A DNA stretch of 64,000 nucleotides from the NCBI RefSeq assembly GCF_001661265.1, contig NW_017567008.1, positions 164,163-228,162 of the forward strand, read 5' to 3'. This stretch comes from Saitoella complicata NRRL Y-17804. Its lineage: Eukaryota > Ascomycota > Saitoellomycetes > Saitoellales > Saitoellaceae. The position numbers and the translations under genes are program-made. Shown in pieces: positions 31,555-42,218 of the stretch. Under the pieces are notes generated by a model, which saw only the letters and a list, made by a program, of their open reading frames with translations, was not told the DNA's origin and searched no databases. Within the stretch, counting starts at the first letter, position 1. The number at the start of each line of letters is the position of its first letter.

Positions 31555-32961
31555 TCACTCCTCCACAACCACCATAGCCCCCTCATTCAACCTCCTCTCA
31601 TCCTCCTCCGTCAACCCCTCAAACAACCTCCCATAACACCCCTGCCCAACAACATTATAATGCCCATACGGATTCCTACTAACGAGATACGCTCCACACA
31701 AAAAACAAAAATGCGTCCCGCACCGGCCACATATCATATGATTGCACCCCATCGATTTCTCGACGGGTACGGCGCAGGTTGGGCAGGGTGTTGAGTTGTC
31801 GCGGAGCCAGCGGAGGGCGAGTTGTTCGTCTTCGTAGAGGGCGACGAGGCGGTGTAGGACGCGTTGGCCGTAGCGGCGTTCCATGAGTTTTTGGGCGGTG
31901 GGGTCGGCGGAGAGGTAGTCTTGGACTAATCCGCCCGAGGCTGTATTCGCGGGGTTGTATTTGCAGGCTTCGACGGGGCCGTGGTAGGTTTCGCGGCATA
32001 ATGTACAAAAAGTATAACCGCAGCTGGGGCATACGCCGAGTTTGTCGATCATGCCTTCCGAGTCCTTTGAGGGGGGGAGGGGGGTATTGCACGAGGGCCG
32101 GGGACAGTAGATCGTCGTTGGGTCAGCGTCAAAGTGGTGTTTTTTCGCCATGTCTTTGTATCTCTGGATCTTTTCTGGTGATAGCACGCCCACTAGTTCT
32201 GATGGTGGTACTGAGTAGTCTTGGAGGTATTCCCATTCGGATTTTGCGGTTGTGGATGGGGCGCACCCCTTTTTTATCGATGACAGGCAATCGACGCAGC
32301 GGACTTGGCTGACCATACCTTCTTCGATGCAGACGCCGTAGTAGTCTTCGAGACAGGCTTTGCAGAAGACGTGGCCGCATGCGCTAAGCCGTTGACATGC
32401 GGAGCCTTTGTGGTTTGTGAGACAGATCGAGCACGCGAAACTGGTATTGTTGAATGATTTCGCTGTCGCTGATGAGTCGTATGAAAGAAAAGTGTCCCGT
32501 AGTTGGTATTGTGATGGTCCGAAGGTGAGTGATAGCGCGTGTGAAGGCGTAGCTGACGGCGAGGAGAAAAGTGTTGATCCCGAGTCGCGAACGTGTTCCG
32601 CATAGGTATATATCGACTGATCCCTCGTCTCATCCCACAACCTCACCAACCCAAGCTGTACCCGGTCCACATCCGCCGTCGCCAGCCACCTACACTCCAA
32701 CTTCACCACCGGTGGCACATCCTCCGGATACCCCTCCGGCAACACAAACCGCATCACCATGGGCGGCAGATGCGACACGGTCAACATCTCTGGCTCATCA
32801 CTTTTGGGAGAGGTGAATGTCACGGTCACCGGCGATGCGGGCTCGATGGGGATTGTGATTGAGCCGGCATACTTCCCGGGGGAGAGATTGAGTTCGTCGG
32901 CGTAGATTGCGGCAAGGGCTTCGAGTTCTTGGGAGCGGGAGTGGTCGTCTTCGATCGTCAT
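31555..32961 (-). CDS. ITT1: RWD-RBR E3 ubiquitin ligase (ITT1/RNF14 type)
   Basis: 468 aa from the ATG at 32961; an upstream open frame has no ATG. An N-terminal RWD domain (about 8-145; SQELEALAAIYADEL, FVLPEGYPEDVPPVV) is followed by RING1 (CSICLTNHKGSACQRLSACG, FCKACLEDYY), an in-between-RING (YCPRPSCNTPL, CPSCGYTFCTLCRETYHG) and RING2 (CPTCAVPVEKSMGCNHMICG, FCFLCGAYL). In RING2, the cysteine in SMGCNHMICGRCG is in the position expected for the catalytic Cys of RBR ligases. Yeast Itt1 affects translation termination, and RNF14 marks stalled, crosslinked ribosomes. The assignment to this subfamily rests on the RWD plus RBR layout. Confidence 0.9.
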   Translation of the reverse strand: MTIEDDHSRSQELEALAAIYADELNLSPGKYAGSITIPIEPASPVTVTFTSPKSDEPEMLTVSHLPPMVMRFVLPEGYPEDVPPVVKLECRWLATADVDRVQLGLVRLWDETRDQSIYTYAEHVRDSGSTLFSSPSATPSHALSLTFGPSQYQLRDTFLSYDSSATAKSFNNTSFACSICLTNHKGSACQRLSACGHVFCKACLEDYYGVCIEEGMVSQVRCVDCLSSIKKGCAPSTTAKSEWEYLQDYSVPPSELVGVLSPEKIQRYKDMAKKHHFDADPTTIYCPRPSCNTPLPPSKDSEGMIDKLGVCPSCGYTFCTLCRETYHGPVEACKYNPANTASGGLVQDYLSADPTAQKLMERRYGQRVLHRLVALYEDEQLALRWLRDNSTPCPTCAVPVEKSMGCNHMICGRCGTHFCFLCGAYLVSRNPYGHYNVVGQGCYGRLFEGLTEEDERRLNEGAMVVVEE

Positions 32962-33122
32962 GTCCCTTCCTCCTGGTTCCTCCTTGTTCCTTGTTCTTTG
33001 GAAGTGATCTGGTTCAGTGGCGATCGTGCTGCCGTATACCGCATTAGTCAGGAACGCCGCATACACACGCAGTACGTCACTGAATCAACAGAGAAGGCAA
33101 GGCATCAAGGCAAGGTGAAGGA
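32962..33122. promoter_or_regulatory. divergent promoter, RBR ligase / GHKL protein
   Basis: 161 bp between the two divergent ATGs. No distinct motif is recognised. It holds short purine-rich repeats (AAGGCAAGG). Confidence 0.5.
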
Positions 33123-36100
33123 ATGACAGGAGAGACGATGGACTACACGACGCTGCAGGCTTTGACGTTGGGCGACCGCGGCGTCGAGGAGCCTGTCAGC
33201 GTGAACCAGAGGGCCTTGGTTGACAAGATCTTGGCCCGCTATGCCTCGGAGAACACCACCCTAAGAGAACTGCTGCAAAACTCCGACGACGCAAACGCTA
33301 CCTCCGTCGAAATCCACTACGAAACAAAGTCAAAACTCCCCCTCAACCCCACCACTCTCCAACGCACCCGTGCCTCCCGTCTCATCCTCAAAAACAACGG
33401 CTTCCCCTTCCGCGACCAAGACTGGTCCCGCCTCAAACGCATCGCAGAAGGAAACGCGGACGAATCCAAGATCGGAGCGTTCGGTGTTGGGTTCTATTCT
33501 GTTTTCAGTGTTTGTGAGGATCCCTTCGTTAGTTCGGGTGGGGAATGTATGGCGTTTTATTGGGGGAGGACGGAGGGGACGAAAGATCAGTTGTTTGCTA
33601 GACGGGCAAAGGTGGGAGGGGAGCATGAAAAGGATGGGTGGACGACGTTTGTGTTGAATATGAGAGAGGAAATGGAACTGCCGAACCTGCCGGATTTGTG
33701 TCGGTTTTTGACGACGTCGCTGACGTTTGCTCGGTCACTCGCCAATATCAGCCTTTTCTTCGACTCGAAACCTCTCATTACCATTTCGAGAATCTCATCA
33801 CCCTCATCTACCCTCTCACTCCCAACGACACTGAAATACACTTGTCCGCAGAAAATGCTGAATCTCCAAAGTGTCGCAAGCTCAGCAGTCCAAATCAGCG
33901 TGGAGTACCTCAACGCTGTCCTCTACAAGCCTGATCGCGGACCCGACACCAGTTTCAGAGGACGCTTCCTAAAGTTCGTCACCGCTGAGCCCGAGAAACC
34001 AAAAGTGACACCCGACTGGATGGCACGCACACAAGCAACCGCATTCCTCCGCGTCGCAACAGCGAGCATATCCTGCTCCGTAAAACCTTCCTACGCCCAA
34101 AACCTTTCCCGAGCAACCAAGAAACCACCACCAAAACAAACCTCACTTTCCCTCCTCTGTATCAACAAAGACGAATACGCCGCATCCTCGGTGACTGATC
34201 CAGTTTTCCGAGACCTTGTTTCGTTCCCGAATCAGGGACGTTGTTTTATTGGGTTTCCTACGCATCAGACGACGGGTGTTGCGACCCATTTGGCTGCGCC
34301 GGGCTTGATTCCTACGGTTGAGCGCGAGTCGGTTGATCTCGTTGATCCATTTATTAAGATATGGAATTTCGAGATGTTGTATGCGGCGGGTATTTTGGCT
34401 CGAATTGTTTATCACACTGAATTAGCTGCACTCCCGGGAGGCGAGGCGGGGTGGGAGAGAGCGATACATACCATGCAGCTATTTACCGTGCATGGGAGTA
34501 CCCCCAGTGCGAAGATTGGACAGAGCATTGAAGAGGCGTTTCATGAGTGTAGCAAGAACTACTCAGTACCGATTGTGAGTACGCAGGGTGTGTTGCCCTC
34601 CAGCGAGGTGAGGCTACTCGGGGATAGCAAGATCACGTTCTTGGAGAAGGTTCCGGTCGTGCCGAGGGTTGTCGAGGAAGCGAAGGGCGCGAGTGCGTTT
34701 TTGGATAGGATGGTGGAGATGGGACTCATCGCCGCGGTTGGGGTTGAGGATGTTGTCAGAGAATTGGAGGCACGGCCTTTTGGGTATGCGCAGGTAAATG
34801 ATTTGTTGGGGTGGATGGGTGGGAACGCTATGACACTGCAGGACAAACAGCGGATCTTGAATGTTGCGGTTGCTGTCGCGGAAGATGGAAGCGTGTATAA
34901 TCTGGGCAAGGGACGGTGGTTCTTGAATGCGAAGGTTATTCCGGAAGGGTGGCCGGTGCCGTTGACGTGTGTGCCGTATGCGTTGACGAAGAAGCTGGAT
35001 AGGTTTGCGTTGGAGATGTTGGGGTGGGAGGAGTTGGATCCCCTGTCGTGGGTCAAGTGGATTTGTGACACCAAGAAGGATGTGGTTTTGAAGGATTTGG
35101 AGGGGGATAAGGAGTTTGCGGTGACTGTTTTGGGTGTTGTGAGTAGACAGTGGGAGAGCCTCAGTCCGAGTACGAGGGGTGGGTTGGTTGCGTTGTTGAG
35201 AGGGAAGAGGTGTGTTCCCACGCGGAATGGGATGATGAAGCCCGAGGAGGCGTATTTCCATACGGTAAATTTGTTCCAAGATCTTCCGGTTATTGAGACG
35301 ATGAAGGGCGTCAAGGAGAAGGTTCTCATACAGCTTGGGGTGAGGAAGACGGTTGAGTTGCAGATTGTGTTTGATCGGTTGTTTAAGGGTGGGGAGTGGA
35401 GTCATGTTGAGCTCATCACGTACTTGACGGGTGTGAAGGATGATATCCCGAAGAAGGAGATTGAGAGGTTGAAGAAGACGCCGATGTGTACGGCTGAGGG
35501 TGATCCGACGAAACGGTATCTGGCGAGTGATTTGCATGAGCCGAATGATACGTTGAGAGCTTTGGGGTTGCCTATCCTGCAGTGGAAGACGAAGGAGAAT
35601 AAGGCTTGGAAACCGTTGAGCGACGAGGCGAGGTTTTTGTATATGTTGGGGTTGAGGAAGTACCCGACTGTCGATAAAATTCTTGAGCTTGCGGCGAGCG
35701 AGGATGTGACGTTGAGGAACAACGCTCTGGCGTATTTCATTGCTGGGTATACTGGTCATGGATACGTCCGGGACTACAAACCGGCGAATGTCCAGCATGC
35801 GTTCTGTCCGGCTGAACCGGACGTTAACGGGGTTGTGAAGCTGTACAAGCCTACCATGGTTTTCACACAACCTCTTGCGGCGATGTTTGGGTTTCCAGTG
35901 TTGAGGAGAGATTTGTGGCCTGCGTCTTTGCAGCTTGGCGTGAAGGCCGATCCTCCGATTGACAAGGTCGTGAATCGGTTGTTGCAAAATCCGCCGGTTA
36001 CTACAGAAATTGCTAGAGTGCAATTTGAGTACCTGGCTGGGAGAACGGGTGATATGGCCATTGAGTATGTCAACCAACTTTCGAACGCGAATATCGTGCC

Positions 36101-38078
36101 TATTGCGACGTCAACGGGGAAGATCAAGCATGTTGCGCCGAACACCTGCTTTCTGAATACGCAGAGCTCCGAGGCATCTTTCTATCGCGAGATCTTCTCC
36201 TATGTCGACTTTGGTAGTCTTGCGAACGCCTTTCTCAAGCACGTGGGAACTAAGTTGGAGCCGACGCAAATGCAGATTGCGGAAATGCTGGTGAAGAGTC
36301 CTGGTGACATTTATCGCTTGGCGCAGACAGACGACAAGTACCTTAGCTTGTTGAGGCAGCTGGCAATTAACATTGCTTCGTTGCGGAAGAACAGGGGTTT
36401 GTTCGAACAGTTGAAGCAACGACCATTCTTGTTGGCGCACAAGGTCATCCCGGCCAGCGACGGCGCCCAGGCCGGTGACGATGACGAGGATGACATGCAG
36501 TCGCACGTTCTAGCCGCTGCGTCTGACATCGTCATTGTTGATGACTTTGTCTCGTATAATCATTTCAAGAGCGACTTGCTCGCTGCACCCCAGGAAGACG
36601 CTTTAGAGTCCTTCTATGAGATGCTTGGCGCTTCGCGTGTCTCAAATGTTATCAAGGAGAATCATCGTGTTGCAGGTATTGCGAAAGCAACCCAAGACAC
36701 GGAGGAGCTGCGCAAGCTCATCAACGAACGAACGAGTCTGTTCTTGCACGAGACCAGTGAGGCAGTGGCATATGATGCGAAATGGCTTGCAAGATGTTTG
36801 CGTGTCGTCATGGTGGACAAGATTCAGTTGCAAAGAACAATGCAGTTTGGTACGCGGGTCTCCACTCAGGCTCAGACGACATCCGCCTTCGTTCAGCAGA
36901 TCAAGGGTGCCTGGCAGTTGAACGTCACTCCGAATTGGGACTTTTATGATATTGCACAAGCACTCTGTAAGCTATTGCTGGTCAAGTCTAAAGTGCATGA
37001 CCCTCTGTTGTTTACGTCACTGCTTACTACAGATTTGAAGTTGCTGAGGAGACGTGGATATAACGTGGATAGGATTTTGGCTAACAAGGAGGAAGCACGG
37101 AAGCTTGCAGAGCAGAAGAGACAGAAAGACCTAGAAGAGCACGAGAAAGCTCTGGCGATAGAGGCCGTCAAGGAGAAGGAGAGGGAGAAGGAGAGGTCTA
37201 TACAGGTTGAGGGGACTCCTCGCACGCCGCAGAAGCCTATTCCGGGGGCCTTCCCTGAGTCAACCGGGAAGCATACTCTCATTCAGACACCGTCAGGGCA
37301 TCAGGAATCTCAAGATTTGTACGGTAAGCTTCGGCGTAAGCTTGGTTGGGGTGGCAATACCGATAATACGAGTGTCGGGACTCTGGATCATCGCCCTTCA
37401 AACTCCAATACGGATATGGCACCTATCCATAAGGGTACAGTTGAGCATGGTCCTCTCGCAGCTCCCGCGGAAAAAGTTACGTCAACCGCAAAGCTAGAGC
37501 AGACGCTCAGATATGCTGTTTCCGCTTCCCACCCTGCCGATGCTAAGCAACTTGTGTCTCCTCCAACCATGACAACTGTGAAAGAGGCTGTGAGCACGTA
37601 CTGTGATTCTTCTTCGGGACATAACAGTCGCTTGGTGGGCGAAGTCTCAGGGATTCGTTTCTACGTCAGTGAGGATGTACCGGACGAAGAGCGTGACAAT
37701 GCCCTTGCTTACTTCGCTAAGGACTTGAGAGATTTTGTTGACATTCTCAAACGTCTCGCAGGAGTGTTTGACTGCGAATACCGGGTCTTCAATATTTTCT
37801 ATGACAAGAAGGGTCCGAATATTGCGTTCAACCGAGGTGGTACGATCTACTGCAACCTCCGTTACTACTTGCAATTGCACGCTGGGGATGCTGGTCGTGG
37901 CAAGACTTCGGACGCAGTTGTCTACTGGTATGTATCGCTTGCGCATGAGTTTGCACACAATTTAGTTCAGGAGCATTCGGCTGGTCACAGTTTTTACACG
38001 GAGAGTTTGATTAGTCAATACTTTGGCAGGGTTGTGCCGCTGCTGGCTGGCCCAGGACAGCTGCAGCTTGAGAATTAG
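33123..38078 (+). CDS. large sacsin-like GHKL ATPase protein (DUF3684 type)
   Basis: 1651 aa, one exon; a second ATG lies at 33138. Residues about 20-200 form a GHKL (Hsp90-like) ATPase fold: LRELLQNSDDANATSVEIHY (N-box), LKNNGFPF (G1) and GAFGVGFYSVFSVCEDP (G2). The long middle is helical and leucine-rich without repeats I recognise. A coiled coil near 1330-1360 is Glu/Lys rich. Close to the C-terminus (about 1607-1626) is HEFAHNLVQEH followed by GHSFYTESL, resembling a zinc-metallopeptidase HExxH helix. Such proteins occur in fungi under DUF3684 and resemble the sacsin ATPase segment. Function is not established here. A role as a chaperone-like regulator is inference. Confidence 0.85.
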   Translation: MTGETMDYTTLQALTLGDRGVEEPVSVNQRALVDKILARYASENTTLRELLQNSDDANATSVEIHYETKSKLPLNPTTLQRTRASRLILKNNGFPFRDQDWSRLKRIAEGNADESKIGAFGVGFYSVFSVCEDPFVSSGGECMAFYWGRTEGTKDQLFARRAKVGGEHEKDGWTTFVLNMREEMELPNLPDLCRFLTTSLTFARSLANISLFFDSKPLITISRISSPSSTLSLPTTLKYTCPQKMLNLQSVASSAVQISVEYLNAVLYKPDRGPDTSFRGRFLKFVTAEPEKPKVTPDWMARTQATAFLRVATASISCSVKPSYAQNLSRATKKPPPKQTSLSLLCINKDEYAASSVTDPVFRDLVSFPNQGRCFIGFPTHQTTGVATHLAAPGLIPTVERESVDLVDPFIKIWNFEMLYAAGILARIVYHTELAALPGGEAGWERAIHTMQLFTVHGSTPSAKIGQSIEEAFHECSKNYSVPIVSTQGVLPSSEVRLLGDSKITFLEKVPVVPRVVEEAKGASAFLDRMVEMGLIAAVGVEDVVRELEARPFGYAQVNDLLGWMGGNAMTLQDKQRILNVAVAVAEDGSVYNLGKGRWFLNAKVIPEGWPVPLTCVPYALTKKLDRFALEMLGWEELDPLSWVKWICDTKKDVVLKDLEGDKEFAVTVLGVVSRQWESLSPSTRGGLVALLRGKRCVPTRNGMMKPEEAYFHTVNLFQDLPVIETMKGVKEKVLIQLGVRKTVELQIVFDRLFKGGEWSHVELITYLTGVKDDIPKKEIERLKKTPMCTAEGDPTKRYLASDLHEPNDTLRALGLPILQWKTKENKAWKPLSDEARFLYMLGLRKYPTVDKILELAASEDVTLRNNALAYFIAGYTGHGYVRDYKPANVQHAFCPAEPDVNGVVKLYKPTMVFTQPLAAMFGFPVLRRDLWPASLQLGVKADPPIDKVVNRLLQNPPVTTEIARVQFEYLAGRTGDMAIEYVNQLSNANIVPIATSTGKIKHVAPNTCFLNTQSSEASFYREIFSYVDFGSLANAFLKHVGTKLEPTQMQIAEMLVKSPGDIYRLAQTDDKYLSLLRQLAINIASLRKNRGLFEQLKQRPFLLAHKVIPASDGAQAGDDDEDDMQSHVLAAASDIVIVDDFVSYNHFKSDLLAAPQEDALESFYEMLGASRVSNVIKENHRVAGIAKATQDTEELRKLINERTSLFLHETSEAVAYDAKWLARCLRVVMVDKIQLQRTMQFGTRVSTQAQTTSAFVQQIKGAWQLNVTPNWDFYDIAQALCKLLLVKSKVHDPLLFTSLLTTDLKLLRRRGYNVDRILANKEEARKLAEQKRQKDLEEHEKALAIEAVKEKEREKERSIQVEGTPRTPQKPIPGAFPESTGKHTLIQTPSGHQESQDLYGKLRRKLGWGGNTDNTSVGTLDHRPSNSNTDMAPIHKGTVEHGPLAAPAEKVTSTAKLEQTLRYAVSASHPADAKQLVSPPTMTTVKEAVSTYCDSSSGHNSRLVGEVSGIRFYVSEDVPDEERDNALAYFAKDLRDFVDILKRLAGVFDCEYRVFNIFYDKKGPNIAFNRGGTIYCNLRYYLQLHAGDAGRGKTSDAVVYWYVSLAHEFAHNLVQEHSAGHSFYTESLISQYFGRVVPLLAGPGQLQLEN

Positions 38079-38466
38079 GGTAAGATGGTGCGGTGTTGAA
38101 TATTTGTAGTCAAATACGTATAAGCTTAGACTTGCTCTGCTACACAAATACCATAGAAGGTGCTATCAGCTTACTTGGAGCGTAAAGCGTGGGAACCAAA
38201 GTGAACTCATCGTACAGTTCTGTTCCCGTTCGCGACACGACCCACTCCTCAAAGGGTTTGCTAATTGGGCAGCTGATTTTGAGCGATGGCTTCCAAGCTT
38301 GAACCAGGGTATTCATACACTGCTGAGGTCTTGTAATACAGTCGATATTTTCTCAGTGCATGCCGCCTCGATGAACTGGGGGTGCATCAAACCTTTGACA
38401 TTGCAACTAGTGTAATAAGTGTCTCATACGAATACTGTCAGACAGTCTCGCAACAAATCGTGGTAA

Positions 38467-39709
38467 TCAACCCTCAGTGTCAAGCTTGATCACCCCTCGC
38501 GGCACTCCACAAGCACATATATCCTCAGTTGAAGGAGCGGCCTTCAAGGCTCCCAAAGCGAGTACCTTCAGCACCCTCGCCTTCTGCAGACGAAGTTCGT
38601 ATGGAAAGCGAGTAATATCTGCCTGTTGTGCAGTAGCAATTTCGACGGCCTGATTATAATCCGTATGCTTGTGCAGTTGGTGATGTTTAACTCGGTCCTT
38701 GACGAATTCTTGCAGTTTTTCATAGCCGAATTTGCGGATGGCACTCTGCTCAGTCCGAGAGACACAGGTGTATAAACCAACATGGCTCATCCTCAGACCA
38801 AACTGATCAAGGCCTTCTCTCAGAAGTTTGTCGTAATCGTGGCGTCGACCTTCCTGATCGCGCACAACAGCTTGGGACCTCGCCACTGTCTTTATGTTCA
38901 GTCTGTCTGCTTCAAGATGTGTTATCTTTGCTTCCCTCTTTGCTTTCGCCGCCGCTTTCACGTCGGAGAGGAGGTACAGGACGCAGCCACGCGGGCTCGA
39001 AACCGAAGGCAGTCTGATGATATCTTGGTCGTTGAGACTGTACTGTCATAGCATCCCTGTGCTTAATCAGCTGATAATAGGGATGATTGCTTTGGCATGC
39101 CGAACATGTCCAGGCGTCGCGAATGAACGGATGGAAGTAGAGAGAGGGGCTGTACGATCCGCAACCTTGACATAAATTTTGCAAACGTTGAGCAATGTTT
39201 TCACGCGCCGTCTCCTTGCGATCGTGCCTGGTGAGAGGAGCGTTGCTTCTTTGCAGAATCGGTTACCAAATAGATTCGTCCAGCCAGCCAGCGAACTGGC
39301 GGCAAGCAATTGATAAGCGAAAGATCGTCAGGATATGTTCAGGTTCTTGGAAGTAAGACATAATGTCGTAGAAATGCTCTGCGGGAACATCGGTGAGGGT
39401 GGTTCGAAATTAGGTATGAAGGACGTCAGCATACACCCGGAGGCATGAATTCAAGTACACGAACGACGCAGGCTTCCATGGTTCTGCACAAGCTTCCCTG
39501 AAGCTCCTCGTCCCTCTCATCACCCACTGCCTTATGGCGCTTATACTTTTGGATCGTTTTTGACTCGACGCCCTGTAAAACCTCATTCAGCCTGCATTCA
39601 TGAAGGGGCACCTCTAAATTCAACACACTCTCGCCGTGTCACTGCACCGATCAACAAGACCCACGACCGATCCTGATCTCTTCACATGCTCACGTCCAAT
39701 TTCCGTCAT
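38467..39709 (-). pseudogene. F-box-like gene, multi-exon, apparently frameshifted
   Basis: My model is exons 39709-39694, 39613-39437, 39378-39267 and 39227 onward, with introns of 80, 58 and 39 nt and consistent phases. The product has an F-box-like helix set (EHFYDIMSYFQEPEHIL, TIFRLSIACRQFAGWLDES), then LCQGCGSY and WTCSACQSN, a C-X2-C pair typical of fungal F-box proteins. The reading shifts near 39047: before it the frame reads YYQLIKHRDAM, after it YSLNDQDIIRLPS and a long helical C-terminus ending at 38467. Dropping one G would join them. Possible explanations are a mutation, a sequencing error, or an unrecognised intron (a GC-donor intron here would delete the fourth cysteine). Probably a recently damaged gene. 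Confidence 0.55.
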
Positions 39710-39913
39710 CGCAAGAAGCCGTTTGTTTTCTTCTCAGAGGTGACGTCGAATTCGGGGCTCCCCCCGGACCCGCTAGCGTGTGATATTAAGGCTCAATGTC
39801 TGCGTTCAAACAGACCCGCAGCACATGAATATTTTACGGCAGTGCAAGACGAAGACCACATTTTTACAAACGCTTCATGAAGGTTATTCTGAATCTTGCG
39901 CAACGGGCGAAGG

Positions 39914-39950
39914 CTTTCAGAAGCTGACATGGACGACATGCTTCTGAAAG
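39914..39950. repeat. perfect 11-bp inverted repeat, 15-nt loop
   Basis: CTTTCAGAAGC at 39914-39924 and its exact reverse complement GCTTCTGAAAG at 39940-39950 are separated by 15 bases. It lies 100 bp from 5S copy 5 in an intergenic region. It could be a hairpin in a transcript or a dimeric protein site. Confidence 0.8.
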
Positions 39951-40050
39951 GTACCCACGGTGGCCGTGACCACGGCTGCAGCCGCGGTTGTAGCAATGTC
40001 AGACCAACAGCAGCTGGCACGTTAAGCAAGCACGGTTACACAAAAACCAA

Positions 40051-40169
40051 AAGATACAGCACCCGAGTATTCCCAGCTGGTCTCCCACGCTAGTACTGAC
40101 TGGGCCCTATGATGCTTAACTTAGGAGATCGGACGGGATCCTGTGCTTTCATCATGGTATGGCCGTATC
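40051..40169 (-). rRNA. 5S rRNA gene, copy 5
   Basis: The 119-bp 5S sequence on the minus strand. The upstream flank is ACATTGTCA. It lies between the start of the F-box-like gene and the 3' end of ERI1. Confidence 0.97.
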
Positions 40170-40375
40170 TGACAATGTTTTTTTTGTGGAGTTCACATAC
40201 GGCGAGGCTGGCGCTTCTCACGCGGCCGGCGCGACCTGCGTTGAAAGCGTCTGGGTCAATTCACACGATATCGGTCAGCTCCGATTTGCGTAGGAAGAAT
40301 GAGATGAATGGTTAGAGTACCTACATTCGCTCTACCTGTACCCTTATGTTACCCACTCAGCCAATGCGATGCTTT

Positions 40376-42100
40376 CTATATATTACTCTGAATCCATACA
40401 CGTAAAGCCCCTTGCTCTCGATCCTTCTCAGTTTTCGTTTTCTCTCGTCCTTGGTCCTTGACATGCGCTTTCCAATATCCATAACAGCTCTGGAATTGTC
40501 TTACGGCACCGGGTTCGAGCATCGGGAAGTCTCGCGCCTCCATCTTCGGTACCTCCTGAAGGGTCAGTCCACTCTTACGTAGCGCCTCAAGCTGGAAAGT
40601 GTCGAGCATGCCACCACCTGAGGCGTAGAAAAGGAAGCTTTTGAGGCCTTCTTCATCCTCAGTAAGGCTTCGTCGTTCAGCAACAGTATGCTTGTTCTCA
40701 AGCGTCCCCTTTTTCCGGTGTTCTCTCCGACTTGGTTGGGCCGGATGATAACTCTGATAGGCTCTTTGCTCGCTCTTCACAAACCCATTCAACTCCGGCC
40801 CCCTCACCCACCGATTTACCTCAACAACACACCCCTCTCCCACCATCCACCCCACTATCCTTGCCACATTCGCCGAATCATCAAGCCCGCAATGTTCCCG
40901 CCCCTCAAACCTCATCCCGCAATGCTCCAGCATGGCATTAATATTCCGCTTCCCAATCTGCAAGTAATCTGAGAAAAGGGCTCGGACATCGACGTAGGAG
41001 CCGCAGAGCCAGGGTGGTGGGGGTGAGGGGCCGGAGACGGGCAGCTGTTTGGTGTGCACGAATGACTCGAGGTCCCAGCGGCCGTCGCAGGCGAAGGCCC
41101 AGTTGCGGGATTGGGACGTGGAGGGTGAGTTGCGCCAGTCTGAGACGTGGGGGTGAAGGATGTTGTCGTGTTTGCTGAGCCAGGCTTCCACAGTTTTGAG
41201 GGCGTCTGGGAAGGTTGGTGCGTCGTCGACTTGGTCCTTCGATTCAGCAGAATTTAGCAGGGGAAAGAGGAGGAGTGAGGAGAGAGAAGAGGAGCCGTAC
41301 TTGCGTAATGCCAGTCAAAGTAGTACAGAATTCAGACAGCTTTGGGTTTTTGACCGGCTTGATGTATGTCCTGAAGCGATCCACGACCTGCTTCGTTTCG
41401 ACATCGTACAGCACTATCGGAAACTCGATGATCTCGTGGGGATAGACACCCGGCGCGAAGCCTTCCTCAGCCGTCGCTTCGACGTCGCAGCACAACAGGT
41501 AACGTCTATGATCCATATCAGCATGGATCCTGGGATAAGGGGTTAAGATTATTTACAGCTTCAGCTTCAGCTTCGGGCCTTTCGGGAGGGTTGCGGCTAG
41601 AGCTGCTTTCTCTGCTGCTGCTGCTACGTGTAGCTTGGCCTGGCGCTCTCTCGCTTCCTGTGAGACGATGTGAGAAAACAAACCCTGAATCGCAGTACGA
41701 TGAAGTAGACTCACCTGGGCATTTTTTAGTCGCTTCTTCAATGTGTCCTTGTGACCCCGCGAATCAACTCCCAGCTGCTCAAGAGCCGTCCGAAACTCTG
41801 ACACAGTCTTCGGACGTGGACCCTTCACTAACTGTGCATTTATTGGAGCTTTCGCTTCAACCAACGCTGCCTCGTCCTCGGCCGATACTTTCTTGTTGGC
41901 TATACCCGACACGGTTGCGATCGATGAGAGATTGATCGCTCGTCCTAGAGCCTGTAAAGTGGTGTCGGAGGTTAAGGGTCCGGCTATAACGGCTGCAAAG
42001 GCGTTGCTGAAGCCTTTGAACGGAATTTTGATGGTTTGGTGGGTGTTCAGTGGGTTTACCGGTTTGGTGTGTCTACGTTACATCTACCCAAGATTCTCAT
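40376..42100 (-). CDS. ERI1: ERI1-type 3'-5' exoribonuclease with SAP domain
   Basis: Secure exons are 41657-41557, 41505-41301 and 41236-40376, plus a SAP exon ending at 41715, all in phase. The SAP exon opens upstream without an ATG; a 13-nt first exon (42100-42088) joined to 41992 gives 485 aa but is a guess. The SAP motif reads [20 protein letters not shown]. The DEDDh nuclease sites are [10 protein letters not shown] (DxE), [11 protein letters not shown] (D) and [13 protein letters not shown] (H and D). [20 protein letters not shown] spans the last intron. Eri1 enzymes trim 5.8S rRNA and degrade small-RNA duplexes, dampening RNA interference. The C-terminal 150 residues beyond the nuclease are charged and unassigned. 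Confidence 0.88.
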
Positions 42101-42218
42101 GCAGGTGCGAACCCCACGACTAGGCGTCCGTATCGAGAGTTCAGACTGCCCATATAAAGCGTCCGCCCCCAACACAATTGCAATCAGACCAGATACCAAT
42201 TGCAACAAGGGAGACACC

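Noticed and set aside
41507-41556. A 27-nt intron in ERI1 ending at the first CAG
   Set aside because: It is too short for known fungal splicing. The next in-phase acceptor gives a 51-nt intron with a good branch site.
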